DNA of 49,724 bases, from positions 1-49,724 of the forward strand of contig JAECQR010000009.1 of NCBI GenBank assembly GCA_015999765.1, in the 5' to 3' direction. The notes beneath the pieces are model-generated. The model saw only the letters and a list, made by a program, of their open reading frames with translations, was not told where the DNA came from and did not search any database. This document shows, piece after piece, positions 7,537-15,193 of this stretch. Each line of letters begins with the position of its first letter. Within the stretch, counting starts at the first letter, position 1. Both the position numbers and the translations under genes were made by a program. Origin of the DNA: Flavobacteriia bacterium (GTDB lineage Bacteria; Bacteroidota; Bacteroidia; Flavobacteriales; Weeksellaceae).

Positions 7537-7904
7537 TTTTTTATAAATTTTATGGTTGCTAAAAGAAGTAAAGTGGTAACGGCGATTCTGAAAGCCATTG
7601 CTCCCATCGTTTTGTTTTCATATAAGCCGCCCTGATCGATATGGATGAAGAGCCCGATGTAAGCGATAATCAGAATGACAAGTGCGCTGATCAATGGGAT
7701 TTTTGACGAGGTTTTGCTTTTTAAAATGGCGTAGGCAGCAGTTAAATAAAGAAAACCACACAGCCAGTTGGCCCAGACAATAAAAGGCACAAAATTGCCC
7801 TCTTTGGCTCTGATTCCGAACCAGTCGAAGAGGACGGAACTGCTCATGAACAGCGTTAAAAGTCCGAAGAGGACTAAAAAAACAAGGATTAGCTTTCGTA
7901 TCAT
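7533..7904 (-). CDS. Small four-helix inner-membrane protein
   Basis: A 123-aa protein with four hydrophobic segments (about residues 5-25, 42-61, 70-90 and 103-120), and no recognised domain. The loop between helices 3 and 4 carries HIDQGGLYENKTMG. It is first in a two-gene operon with the His-rich lipoprotein, overlapping it by 4 nt. The pairing suggests a membrane/lipoprotein module acting together, possibly in metal handling or redox. This is not established. Confidence 0.75.
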   Translation of the reverse strand: MIRKLILVFLVLFGLLTLFMSSSVLFDWFGIRAKEGNFVPFIVWANWLCGFLYLTAAYAILKSKTSSKIPLISALVILIIAYIGLFIHIDQGGLYENKTMGAMAFRIAVTTLLLLATIKFIKK

Positions 7905-7991
7905 GGTTGTTTTTTAAAGTTAATGATTTTATTTGGATTTATTCCTACAGCGGAATACTAAAGTACTGGTTTGGATAATGTTGATATTTTT

Positions 7992-9116
7992 TTAATTCGT
8001 TTTCCGGTATCGCAAAATGGCCCACGTGATTACTACAGTTCCCAAAACCGTTACAAAGGTAAAGTGCGGCAATAGATCAGTGAAGCCGCTGTTCTTCAGC
8101 ATAATCAAACGGAGGCCATCAACGCCGTAAGTTACCGGATTCAGGTAGGCGATATATTTTGCCCAGTCGGTCATGCTTTCTGTTGGCGTGAAAAGTCCGC
8201 TCATCAGCACAAAAATCATCATAAAGAAGAAGACCACAAACATCGCCTGCTGCTGGGTCTCGCTGTAAACGGAAACCAAAAGGCCCATTCCAAGAATCGT
8301 GATGAGGTAAACCGAGATAAAAGCATACAGCAGCAGCAGACTTCCCTGCATCTGAATGCCGTACACAAAAACAGTAACCAGAAGTCCGATGCTGAAGGCG
8401 GTCATCGCCAGAATCCAGAACGGAATGAGTTTCCCGAGAATAAAATCTGTTTTTCTGATCGGCGAAACGTTGATCTGTTCGATCGTACCGGTTTCTTTCT
8501 CAGATACAATGTTTAAGGCGGTTAAATATCCTCCGATCAACGTCACCAGAAATGCCAGGATTCCCGGTACGAGAGAAAGCCGGTAATTGTAGCCTTCGTT
8601 GAACCAAAACTTCGGAATAATTTCCAGACCGGAGCTGTTCTTCGTGCTTTCGAGTTCCGGACTCATTTTCAGCTGAACCTGTTCATTATAATCCTGCAGA
8701 ATCTGGGCAAGATAACTGGCGGAAAGTCCGGCTTTGGTTCCGTTGATGGCGTTAATGGCGATCAGCACTTTCTGGCTGTTTTCTCTCACCAGATCTTTTT
8801 CGAAATTATCGGGGATTTCTAGAATAAGGTCAGCGCGGTCTTTCTCCACTTCCTGAGAGGCTTTCCGGTAATTTTCACTGTAGGACGTTATTTTAAAATA
8901 TCCTGAAGCGGTAATTTTGCGGAGGAGTTCGCGCGAAAAAGTTGAGTTGTCATGATCCACCACTGCCATTTTAATGTCTTTAATTTCGTAATTGGCCGCG
9001 AGTGGAAGTACAACCAGCTGTACGACGGGCATCACAAAGATAATTGCCAGAATGGATCTGTTCCTGAAAATCTGCAGGAATTCTTTCTTGATTAATATGG
9101 ATAAGGTTCTGAACAT
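7992..9116 (-). CDS. ABC-2 family exporter permease (YbhR/YbhS-like), second copy
   Basis: A 374-aa membrane protein of the ABC-2 transporter family. It has one N-terminal helix (about residues 21-41), a large extracytoplasmic domain (about 42-175), then five to six helices with the family's EKETGTIEQINVSPI cytoplasmic coupling segment and a GLFTPTESMTDW loop. It resembles E. coli YbhS/YbhR, the membrane half of the YbhGFSR drug exporter. It is the last gene of the tetR-led operon. A 159-nt gap with a large foldable repeat separates it from the first permease. The two permeases are clear paralogues and probably heterodimerise. Confidence 0.9.
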   Translation of the reverse strand: MFRTLSILIKKEFLQIFRNRSILAIIFVMPVVQLVVLPLAANYEIKDIKMAVVDHDNSTFSRELLRKITASGYFKITSYSENYRKASQEVEKDRADLILEIPDNFEKDLVRENSQKVLIAINAINGTKAGLSASYLAQILQDYNEQVQLKMSPELESTKNSSGLEIIPKFWFNEGYNYRLSLVPGILAFLVTLIGGYLTALNIVSEKETGTIEQINVSPIRKTDFILGKLIPFWILAMTAFSIGLLVTVFVYGIQMQGSLLLLYAFISVYLITILGMGLLVSVYSETQQQAMFVVFFFMMIFVLMSGLFTPTESMTDWAKYIAYLNPVTYGVDGLRLIMLKNSGFTDLLPHFTFVTVLGTVVITWAILRYRKTN

Positions 9117-9162
9117 TTTGTTTTTAACGGTGGATTTTCATTTTTAGCAGACTCTTTTATTA

Positions 9163-9272
9163 GAGGCCGAAACCTGCAGCCCGACTTGAGCGGAGCTCTT
9201 TTTAATTGGGGGCTGAGCGGAGCCGAAGCCACCAATTAAAAAAGCGGGAGCGGAAGGCGGAAAAAGCTGCCC
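9163..9272. repeat. Structured GC-rich intergenic element between permease genes
   Basis: Fills most of the 159-nt gap. GCAGC at 9176-9180 can pair with GCTGC at 9266-9270. TTTTTAATTGG at 9200-9210 pairs with CCAATTAAAAA at 9232-9242. Inside that, GGCT and AGCC arms form a small hairpin. Related phrases (GAGCGGAGC, GGGAGCGGAAGGCGG) recur within it. From memory, similar elements occur between genes in Chryseobacterium; I could not check. It may be a REP-like element or an mRNA processing or stability structure. Confidence 0.6.
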
Positions 9273-9275
9273 TGA

Positions 9276-10376
9276 TCATTCTAAACGTATTTTAAATTTC
9301 TTCACCGCGATGATGAAAAGCACGCACATCATTCCCAGAAGTACCAATACGTGTTTCCAGATAATTTCCAGTCCGGTTCCTTTGATCATGATATTTTTTA
9401 CAATTTCGTAATACCATTTCGCGGGAATCACGTTGCCCACCATTTGTAAGGGAACCGGCATATTTTCCACCGGGAACATGAAACCGCTCAGCATCAGTGT
9501 TGGGAGCATGGTTCCGATCAGCGAAATCAGCATGGCGGTTTGTTGGGTATCCGTCAGAATTGAAATTACGATTCCTATTAAAAGATTCGTGATGATGAAA
9601 ATAATGCTGATCGCAAAAAGTAAAAACACATTTCCTCTGATCGGTAAATCGAGTACAGAAACACTTAATATCAGGATAGAAATCAGGATAATTACCGATA
9701 GAATGAAGTACGGAATTGCCTTGGCAAGGATAATGACGTAAGGTTTCATGGGCGAAACCAAAAGTACTTCCATGGTGCCGGTTTCTTTTTCCCGCACTAT
9801 TGCGATCGCGGTCATCAGAACACAGATGATGAGCAGAATAAACGCCATCACCCCCGGAACAAAATTGGGCGCGCCTTTCAGTTGTGGATTGTAGAGCATG
9901 CGGATTTCCGGCTGAATGCCTAGTCGTGGCTTTAGGGTTTGCTGTCCATAATAATCCGCAATAATGTTCGACATGAAATTATAGATCTGATTGGCTAAGT
10001 TGAGGTCGGTTCCGTCGGTAATAAGCTGGAGTTGTGCTTTTTTACCGGTGACGATGTTGTGGGAAAAATCCGCAGGAATAACGGGGGTCATTTTTATTTT
10101 TCCGCTTTTGAAAGCCTCCTCCGCTTCGTGAATGGATTTCAGATTCCGCTCAAAATCAAAGTATTGGTTGGCGTCAATTTTAGAAACGAGGTCAGCCGAG
10201 GCTTGCGTCTTGTCCTGATTCAAAACCGCGATTTTGGTGTTTTTAACTTCAGTGCTTAAAGCAAAGCCAAAAAGCAGGATCTGCACCACAGGCATTCCGA
10301 AAAGAATGAGCAAAGTCCTTTTATCACGCAGCACGTGTAAGAATTCTTTTCGGACAAAAGTGATGAGCTGTTTCAT
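9276..10376 (-). CDS. ABC-2 family exporter permease (YbhS/YbhR-like), first copy
   Basis: A 366-aa paralogue of the next gene, with the same plan: an N-terminal helix (about 21-40), an extracytoplasmic domain (about 41-170), then five to six membrane helices. EKETGTMEVLLVSPM, the coupling segment that contacts the ATPase, is plain, as is LSGFMFPVENMP. It starts 9 nt after the second ATPase gene, so it is co-transcribed. Together with the other permease and the two ATPases it should form the inner-membrane pump. HlyD and TolC-like proteins then carry substrate across the envelope. The substrate is unknown; drugs or toxic small molecules are likely by analogy to YbhGFSR. Confidence 0.9.
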   Translation of the reverse strand: MKQLITFVRKEFLHVLRDKRTLLILFGMPVVQILLFGFALSTEVKNTKIAVLNQDKTQASADLVSKIDANQYFDFERNLKSIHEAEEAFKSGKIKMTPVIPADFSHNIVTGKKAQLQLITDGTDLNLANQIYNFMSNIIADYYGQQTLKPRLGIQPEIRMLYNPQLKGAPNFVPGVMAFILLIICVLMTAIAIVREKETGTMEVLLVSPMKPYVIILAKAIPYFILSVIILISILILSVSVLDLPIRGNVFLLFAISIIFIITNLLIGIVISILTDTQQTAMLISLIGTMLPTLMLSGFMFPVENMPVPLQMVGNVIPAKWYYEIVKNIMIKGTGLEIIWKHVLVLLGMMCVLFIIAVKKFKIRLE

Positions 10377-10385
10377 TTTTCGTTG

Positions 10386-11138
10386 TTATTCAGAGCGTTT
10401 TGCGCCTCGGGCAAGTTCATAAAAAACTTCATCCATACTTTGCGAACCGAACTGTTCCTTTAAATTCGCCGGGGTATCCAAAGCCGCAATTTTTCCGTCT
10501 ACCATAATAGAAACTCGGTCGCAGTATTCGGCTTCATCCATATAATGCGTCGTCACAAAAACCGTAATTCCGCGGTCCGAAGCTTCGTAAATCATGTTCC
10601 AGAACTGCCGCCGCGTTACAGGATCTACGCCGCCGGTGGGTTCATCTAAAAACACAATTTGCGGATCATGAAAGATGGCGACCGAGAAGGCGAGTTTCTG
10701 TTTCCACCCCAAAGGCAGTTCCGAAACCCGTTTGTTTTTTTCTCCTTCCAAATCCAGTTTTCGCAGGAGTCCTGTGCTTTTTTCTTTGAGGGTCTTTCGT
10801 GGAATTCCGTAGATGCCGCCGAAGAATTCCAAATTTTCTTTAACGGTTAAGTTGCCGTACAGAGAAAATTTCTGGCTCATATAACCAATGCTTTTCTTTA
10901 TTTTTTCCGTTTCCTTATACACATCAAAACCTGCGACCGTCGCTGTTCCTGAACTCGGAACCGAAAGTCCGCAGAACATCCGCATCGCTGTCGTTTTTCC
11001 GGCACCGTTTGCGCCCAGAAAACCAAATATTTCGCCTTTCTTCACCTCAAAACTAATATGGTCCACTGCAATGAAATCCCCGAAAACCTTCGTGATGTTT
11101 TCAGCTTTAATTGCGGTATTTGGATTTTCTGGATTCAT
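10386..11138 (-). CDS. ABC exporter ATPase, second subunit, with degenerate signature motif
   Basis: A 250-aa ABC ATPase, one domain. Walker A is GANGAGKTT (42-50), the Q-loop Gln is at 89, Walker B is IVFLDEP (161-167) with the catalytic Glu, and the H-loop His198 is in TTHYMDEAE. The signature is abnormal: LPLGWKQ (141-147) instead of LSGGxxQ. It corresponds to the C-terminal half of E. coli YbhF, which is a fused double ATPase. Here the halves are separate genes with a 1-nt gap. The upstream partner has the opposite set of defects, so an obligate heterodimer is expected. Confidence 0.92.
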   Translation of the reverse strand: MNPENPNTAIKAENITKVFGDFIAVDHISFEVKKGEIFGFLGANGAGKTTAMRMFCGLSVPSSGTATVAGFDVYKETEKIKKSIGYMSQKFSLYGNLTVKENLEFFGGIYGIPRKTLKEKSTGLLRKLDLEGEKNKRVSELPLGWKQKLAFSVAIFHDPQIVFLDEPTGGVDPVTRRQFWNMIYEASDRGITVFVTTHYMDEAEYCDRVSIMVDGKIAALDTPANLKEQFGSQSMDEVFYELARGAKRSE

Positions 11139-11139
11139 T

Positions 11140-12063
11140 TTAATTGGATAAATGGCGGATGAAACTGTCTTCGATGCTGGCTTTTACAGGATTGATTTCG
11201 ATATTATTAAAGCCCGCATTTTCTAAATATTCCTGAACTGATGAGGTGCTGAAATTTTCATTTGGGTCAATGGTCAGATGCACAAATTCCCCATAGGCGT
11301 ACACATTTTTTTTCTGACTGTAATTTTCCAGCGCACGCAGAACTGCAGAAGTTCTGCCGGCTTTCACCTCGAACAGCAGATCCGGAAAAGTACTGCTGAT
11401 ATTTTCAGGGCTGTCGATGGAAAGTATTTTGCCGTGCTGAATGAGCGCGATCCGGTCGCAAAGCGCCGCTTCATCCATATACGGCGTGGCAACGACCATC
11501 GTGATTCCCTTTTTTTTGAGCCGGCGGAGCATTTCCCAGAATTCCTTCCTCGATACCGGGTCCACTCCGGTAGTGGGTTCGTCCAGAAATAAAATGTTCG
11601 GTTGGTGAATCAGGGCGCAGCAAAGGGCAAGCTTTTGCTTCATTCCGCCCGATAAGACGCCGGCTTTACGGTCTTTGAAAGGTTCGATCTGAATATAAAT
11701 ATCTTTGATTAAATCATAATTTTCTTCAATAGTTGTGTTAAAAACACTCGCGAAAAAATTTAAGTTTTCTTCAACGGTCAAATCCTGATAGAGCGAGAAT
11801 TTTCCGGGCATATAGCCAAGGATCTGTCTGATTTTTTTATACTCTTTTACCATATCAAAATTTTCAACCGAAGCAGAACCGGAATCGGGCAGAAGAACGG
11901 TGGTGAGCATCCTGAAAATAGAAGTTTTCCCCGCGCCGTCCGGACCAATCAGTCCGAAAATTTCACCATGACTGACCTCAAAGCTCACATCATCCACTGC
12001 CAGGATTTTTGCTTTTCCTTTGCCGTAGGTTTTACTGAGATTATTGACCTGGATAGATTTCAT
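11140..12063 (-). CDS. ABC exporter ATPase, first subunit, lacking Q-loop and H-loop residues
   Basis: 307 aa from the ATG at 12063. An in-frame start at 12147 exists, but its extra 28 residues are encoded by the heptamer-repeat gap and match no ABC N-terminus. Walker A is GPDGAGKT (40-47), the signature LSGGMKQ (137-143) is canonical, and Walker B ILFLDEP (157-163) keeps the Glu. The Q-loop position is Gly87 (YMPGKF) and the H-loop position is Pro194 (ATPYMDEA), so two catalytic-site residues are missing. A C-terminal extension of about 70 residues follows the ATPase fold, as in YbhF-like proteins. It matches the N-terminal half of YbhF. Confidence 0.92.
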   Translation of the reverse strand: MKSIQVNNLSKTYGKGKAKILAVDDVSFEVSHGEIFGLIGPDGAGKTSIFRMLTTVLLPDSGSASVENFDMVKEYKKIRQILGYMPGKFSLYQDLTVEENLNFFASVFNTTIEENYDLIKDIYIQIEPFKDRKAGVLSGGMKQKLALCCALIHQPNILFLDEPTTGVDPVSRKEFWEMLRRLKKKGITMVVATPYMDEAALCDRIALIQHGKILSIDSPENISSTFPDLLFEVKAGRTSAVLRALENYSQKKNVYAYGEFVHLTIDPNENFSTSSVQEYLENAGFNNIEINPVKASIEDSFIRHLSN

Positions 12064-12070
12064 TTTTGTT

Positions 12071-12170
12071 AGTTGAGAGTTGAAGGTTGACAGTTGAGGA
12101 TTGACATTTGTTGGGATCAGAAATCTGATTTCGAACTTCACGTTCAACTTTCAACTGTCCATTTTCAACT
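12071..12170. repeat. Inverted arms of heptamer repeats in the hlyD-ATPase gap
   Basis: 12071-12105 is five successive 7-bp units with consensus AGTTGAN. 12143-12170 is four 7-bp units, mostly TTCAACT, the reverse complement. Left units 2-5 pair with the right arm at about three quarters of positions, so the mRNA could form a long hairpin. The right arm touches the hlyD stop codon. Confidence 0.75.
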
Positions 12171-13144
12171 TATTTAAACTTCACATCGCCATACATTCCG
12201 ATTTTCAGGAAACCGTCATTTTTTACGTGAATTTTCGTCGCATAAACCAGATTCGCTCTTTCGTTTTTCGTCTGTATGGTTTTTGGAGTGAACTCGGCTT
12301 TGGAGCTGATCCAGTAAATGGTTCCCGGAAACTCTTTGGTTTTACTGTCTCCCTGATCGATATAAACTTTTACCGTTTGACCGGTTTTCACCTGCGGTAA
12401 CTGATCTCCGGTGATAAACGTTTTTAAAATCATCAGATCTAAGCCCGCCATTTTAAAGACAGGTTTTCCGGTTATGGCAAATTCCCCTTCGTTCATATAC
12501 TTTGTTAAAACCATTCCTGAAATCGGGCTTTCGATGATGTTGTTTTTCAGTTGTTCATCGAACTGTTCCACTTTTTTCTGGGTAGGTTTTCTTTCGCTTA
12601 AGACTGCGCGGTTCTGTATGGAGACATTTTCTTTTGTGGTTGAGATTTGCTGCTGAAGGATATTGAGCTGACTTTTAGCCGCTGAGATTTGTTTTTGAAG
12701 GACTTTAACCTGTCCGTTGGCATCATCGAGCTGTTTTCTGGTGGCGGCGTCTTTTGCGACTAAATTTGCAGTTCTGTTTCTTTCTCGCACCGCATTCCGA
12801 AGCTGTTCCTGCAACACCGAAATATTCGCAGACTGTGCCGAAACCTGAGTCTGTAGTACCTGAATCTGCGGCATTGCGGAATTGGTTTTTTGATCCAGAG
12901 CTTCGATGCTGGCGATGACCTGTTCCTTTTGCAGTTCCACGTTTTTAGGATCAATTTCGCCGACTTTTTGCCCGGATTCAAGCTGCTGACCTTCTTCTAA
13001 ATTGAGCTCGAGGATGGTTCCGTTGGCTTTGGCTGTCACCATGATTTCATCGGCCTCGAGAGTTCCCGAAGCATCATAATCCTGATCTGAATTTTTACAG
13101 GAAAAAAGGGCAAGAAGGGCTGCAAATAAAATATATTTTCTCAT
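12170..13144 (-). CDS. HlyD-family periplasmic adaptor (YbhG-like), predicted lipoprotein
   Basis: A 324-aa membrane fusion protein. The signal peptide ends in LFSC, so Cys16 is probably lipidated and inner-membrane anchored. A biotinyl-lipoyl-like half (about residues 28-66, GTLEADEIMVTAKANGTILELNL) precedes a long coiled-coil hairpin (about 70-190, rich in Gln, Leu and Lys heptads). The second lipoyl half (NIIESPISGMVLTKYMNEGE) and a beta-barrel domain follow. It links the inner-membrane ABC pump to the TolC-like channel. It sits between tolC and the ATPase genes, the order expected for a tripartite exporter. Confidence 0.92.
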   Translation of the reverse strand: MRKYILFAALLALFSCKNSDQDYDASGTLEADEIMVTAKANGTILELNLEEGQQLESGQKVGEIDPKNVELQKEQVIASIEALDQKTNSAMPQIQVLQTQVSAQSANISVLQEQLRNAVRERNRTANLVAKDAATRKQLDDANGQVKVLQKQISAAKSQLNILQQQISTTKENVSIQNRAVLSERKPTQKKVEQFDEQLKNNIIESPISGMVLTKYMNEGEFAITGKPVFKMAGLDLMILKTFITGDQLPQVKTGQTVKVYIDQGDSKTKEFPGTIYWISSKAEFTPKTIQTKNERANLVYATKIHVKNDGFLKIGMYGDVKFK

Positions 13145-13175
13145 CTGTCGGAGTTTTCTTTTTTTTTTTTGATTT

Positions 13176-14435
13176 TTATTGGCTCAGATGCGCTTTCAGA
13201 TTATACTGTGTTAAGAGAAACTGCGTTTCGTGCAGGACCTTCTGAATTCTCGCCTGTTCCTCGGCATTCACCTCGCGCAGATAATCGCTGGTGCTGATAA
13301 CGCCGTTTTCGAGCTGGGCGAGGCTGGCTTTTTTAATGCTTTGTCTCAGCGCAATAAGTTCACTGTCTTTATCAATCAGTTTCTGAAGTTTTTCTAAATC
13401 CCCGTTGTTCTGAATGGTGGAAAATTTCTGATTGAAGACGAAGTTTTCTTTTTGAATTTCAACGTCCTGCTGTTGGGTATCGAGCAGTGCAATTTCGTTT
13501 TTCTTTGTATAAAATCCAGTAATCGGAATTTGAAGCCGTGCGCCGCCGATATAGAAAAGATCAAACTCATTTCTGAGCATATTAAAACCGGGTTTGCCGT
13601 AACCACCCTGGAAAAAAGCGCCCAGTTTGGGTAGGTTTTTAGACTCAATGATATCTTTTTGTGTTTCCAGAATCTTTTGCTGCAGATCAAAAACTTTGAG
13701 TTCCGCACGGTTGTTTTCTTCAGTAAGCAATAGTTTTTCAGGTTTTCGAAATAATGTCTGTTCCTCAATATTTTTTTTGATGAATACAGCAAGCATGTTG
13801 ATGAAGTTTTTCCGCAACGACTGAAGTTCAATCTTTCGCTGTTCGAGGCTGATGATTTGTGCTTTCAAAACATCAACCTGACTTCTCAGAATGGCGCCGT
13901 ACTGAAGCTGGGCTTCCGCTTTTTTCAAACCATTTTCAAGGTCGTTTTCTGTGATTTCTGTTTGCAGCAGCTGTTCCTGACTTTGCAGAATCCCGAAGTA
14001 AATCTGGTTGATTCTTTCTTCCAGTTTGTTGAGTTCCACTTCATTTTTCTGGACTTCTGTTTCTGACTGAATCTGAGCTATTTTCTTTTGGTTGGAAATC
14101 ATACCGCCGTCGTAAACCGTCTGTTGAATATCTGCGTAGATTTTGTACTGGTCTTTGCTCAGCGGTTCCACCGACATATTTGGAATGTTGATCGGCAGTT
14201 GCGTAACTTCATTCTGATACGTCGCCTGACCGATCACATTGATTTGCGGGAGCCAGCCTTTGGATGCATTCTCCACCGTATAATCTCTGGTTTTTTCGAT
14301 GAGGGCGTTTCTTTTGATGAGCGGATAGTTCGCTTTGGCGAGTTGCTGACATTCGTCCAAAGTAATTGTTTGCTGGGCATTCAGAGAAATATTCAGCAGG
14401 AACGTTAGTGTTATCAGGGATTTTAAAATTTTCAT
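13176..14435 (-). CDS. TolC-family outer-membrane efflux protein
   Basis: 419 aa from the ATG at 14435, which gives a normal signal peptide (MKILKSLITLTFLLNISLNA, then Q). An ATG at 14468 is also in frame and overlaps the tetR stop (TAATG), so translational coupling from there is possible. The mature protein shows the two-repeat OEP pattern: TLDECQQLAKANYPLIK at the start, long amphipathic helices, QTVYDGG before a helical block, and ISTSDYLREVNAEEQARIQ near the end. It should form the trimeric outer-membrane duct for the adjacent ABC pump. Confidence 0.9.
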   Translation of the reverse strand: MKILKSLITLTFLLNISLNAQQTITLDECQQLAKANYPLIKRNALIEKTRDYTVENASKGWLPQINVIGQATYQNEVTQLPINIPNMSVEPLSKDQYKIYADIQQTVYDGGMISNQKKIAQIQSETEVQKNEVELNKLEERINQIYFGILQSQEQLLQTEITENDLENGLKKAEAQLQYGAILRSQVDVLKAQIISLEQRKIELQSLRKNFINMLAVFIKKNIEEQTLFRKPEKLLLTEENNRAELKVFDLQQKILETQKDIIESKNLPKLGAFFQGGYGKPGFNMLRNEFDLFYIGGARLQIPITGFYTKKNEIALLDTQQQDVEIQKENFVFNQKFSTIQNNGDLEKLQKLIDKDSELIALRQSIKKASLAQLENGVISTSDYLREVNAEEQARIQKVLHETQFLLTQYNLKAHLSQ

Positions 14436-14467
14436 TCTGTTGATTTTAAATGAAAAGTCAGGGATCA

Positions 14468-15067
14468 TTAACTGTTCAGAATCATTTTGATCCAGACCGG
14501 TACTAAAGTTTTTCTTTCTTCCACGAACTGTTGAAATTCCTCATCATTCAGGATGTTGAAATTCTTCAGAATTGGTTTTGCGATAAAGGGAAATGCCGTC
14601 ATACTAAGAAAATTAACAATGAAATGAAAAGCATTTAGTCCCGGTTTTTTCTCTTCGATCTGTCTTAGCAATACTGAAGTTTTAAGAACTTTGTCCACGG
14701 GAATAAGCGCGGTAATATTGGACGGTTTTTTCTGAATTTCGCTGAGAATAAAAAGGGGAAGATTGGGGTTTTTTGATAAGATTTCAAAATATTTTTCGCT
14801 CGCCAGGTCAATTTTTTCTTCGAGGGTGGATTTTTCATTGGTGATAATGGGAATTATTTTTCCGAAGAGGAGAACTATTTTTACTTTCATCACCTGTTCG
14901 AAAAGTTTTTCCTTGCTTCGGAAATAGTAATTCAGCAGCGCCAGATTAATTCCTGCTTCTTCTGCGATATCCCGCGTCCGCGTTCCTGAAAAGCCTTTTT
15001 CGGTAAAAACTTTAGAGGCTGAAATAAGTATTTTTTCTTCGGTGGAAATATCTTTTTCCGGATCCAT
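14468..15067 (-). CDS. TetR/AcrR-family regulator of the exporter operon
   Basis: A 199-aa repressor-type protein. Residues about 11-58 are the TetR HTH: ILISASKVFTEKGFSGTRTRDIAEEAG, then NLALLNYYFRSKEKLF with the usual YYF. The C-terminal two thirds is the ligand-binding, dimerising domain; its closing region resembles the CecR (YbiH) group that controls ybhGFSR in E. coli. It is the first gene of its own operon. A palindrome (15107-15124) covers the -33 element of its promoter, so it probably represses itself and the exporter until a ligand binds. Confidence 0.9.
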   Translation of the reverse strand: MDPEKDISTEEKILISASKVFTEKGFSGTRTRDIAEEAGINLALLNYYFRSKEKLFEQVMKVKIVLLFGKIIPIITNEKSTLEEKIDLASEKYFEILSKNPNLPLFILSEIQKKPSNITALIPVDKVLKTSVLLRQIEEKKPGLNAFHFIVNFLSMTAFPFIAKPILKNFNILNDEEFQQFVEERKTLVPVWIKMILNS

Positions 15068-15083
15068 TATAAAATTATTTGTA

Positions 15084-15116
15084 CAAAGATAGAATTAAAT
15101 TTTTGATTTAATCAAA
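15084..15116 (-). promoter_or_regulatory. Promoter of the tetR-exporter operon
   Basis: On the minus strand, TTTG (15116-15113), a 21-nt spacer and TATCTTTG (15091-15084), a full TAnnTTTG match. The tetR ATG is 16 nt further on at 15067. Confidence 0.75.
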
Positions 15117-15124
15117 TGATTAAA
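15107..15124. promoter_or_regulatory. Candidate TetR operator
   Basis: A perfect inverted repeat, TTTAATCA-AA-TGATTAAA, centred on the -33 element of the tetR promoter. A further TTTAATCA half-site lies at 15132-15139. Size and position fit autoregulation by the adjacent TetR protein. The AT-rich sequence makes chance palindromes more likely. Confidence 0.6.
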
Positions 15125-15138
15125 CTCATTTTTTAATC

Positions 15139-15171
15139 AAAAAAAAAACGCAACTCCTTAGAATTGCGTTT
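15139..15171 (-). terminator. Intrinsic terminator of the nuo operon
   Basis: Stem AAACGCAA/TTGCGTTT with a 10-nt loop. The minus strand runs into about nine T. It lies just after nuoN and separates complex I from the tetR operon. Confidence 0.88.
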
Positions 15172-15193
15172 AAATATTATTTTTTATAAATTG

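Noticed and set aside
12071-12170. CRISPR-like array
   Set aside because: The units are 7 bp, contiguous and without spacers, and no cas genes are present.
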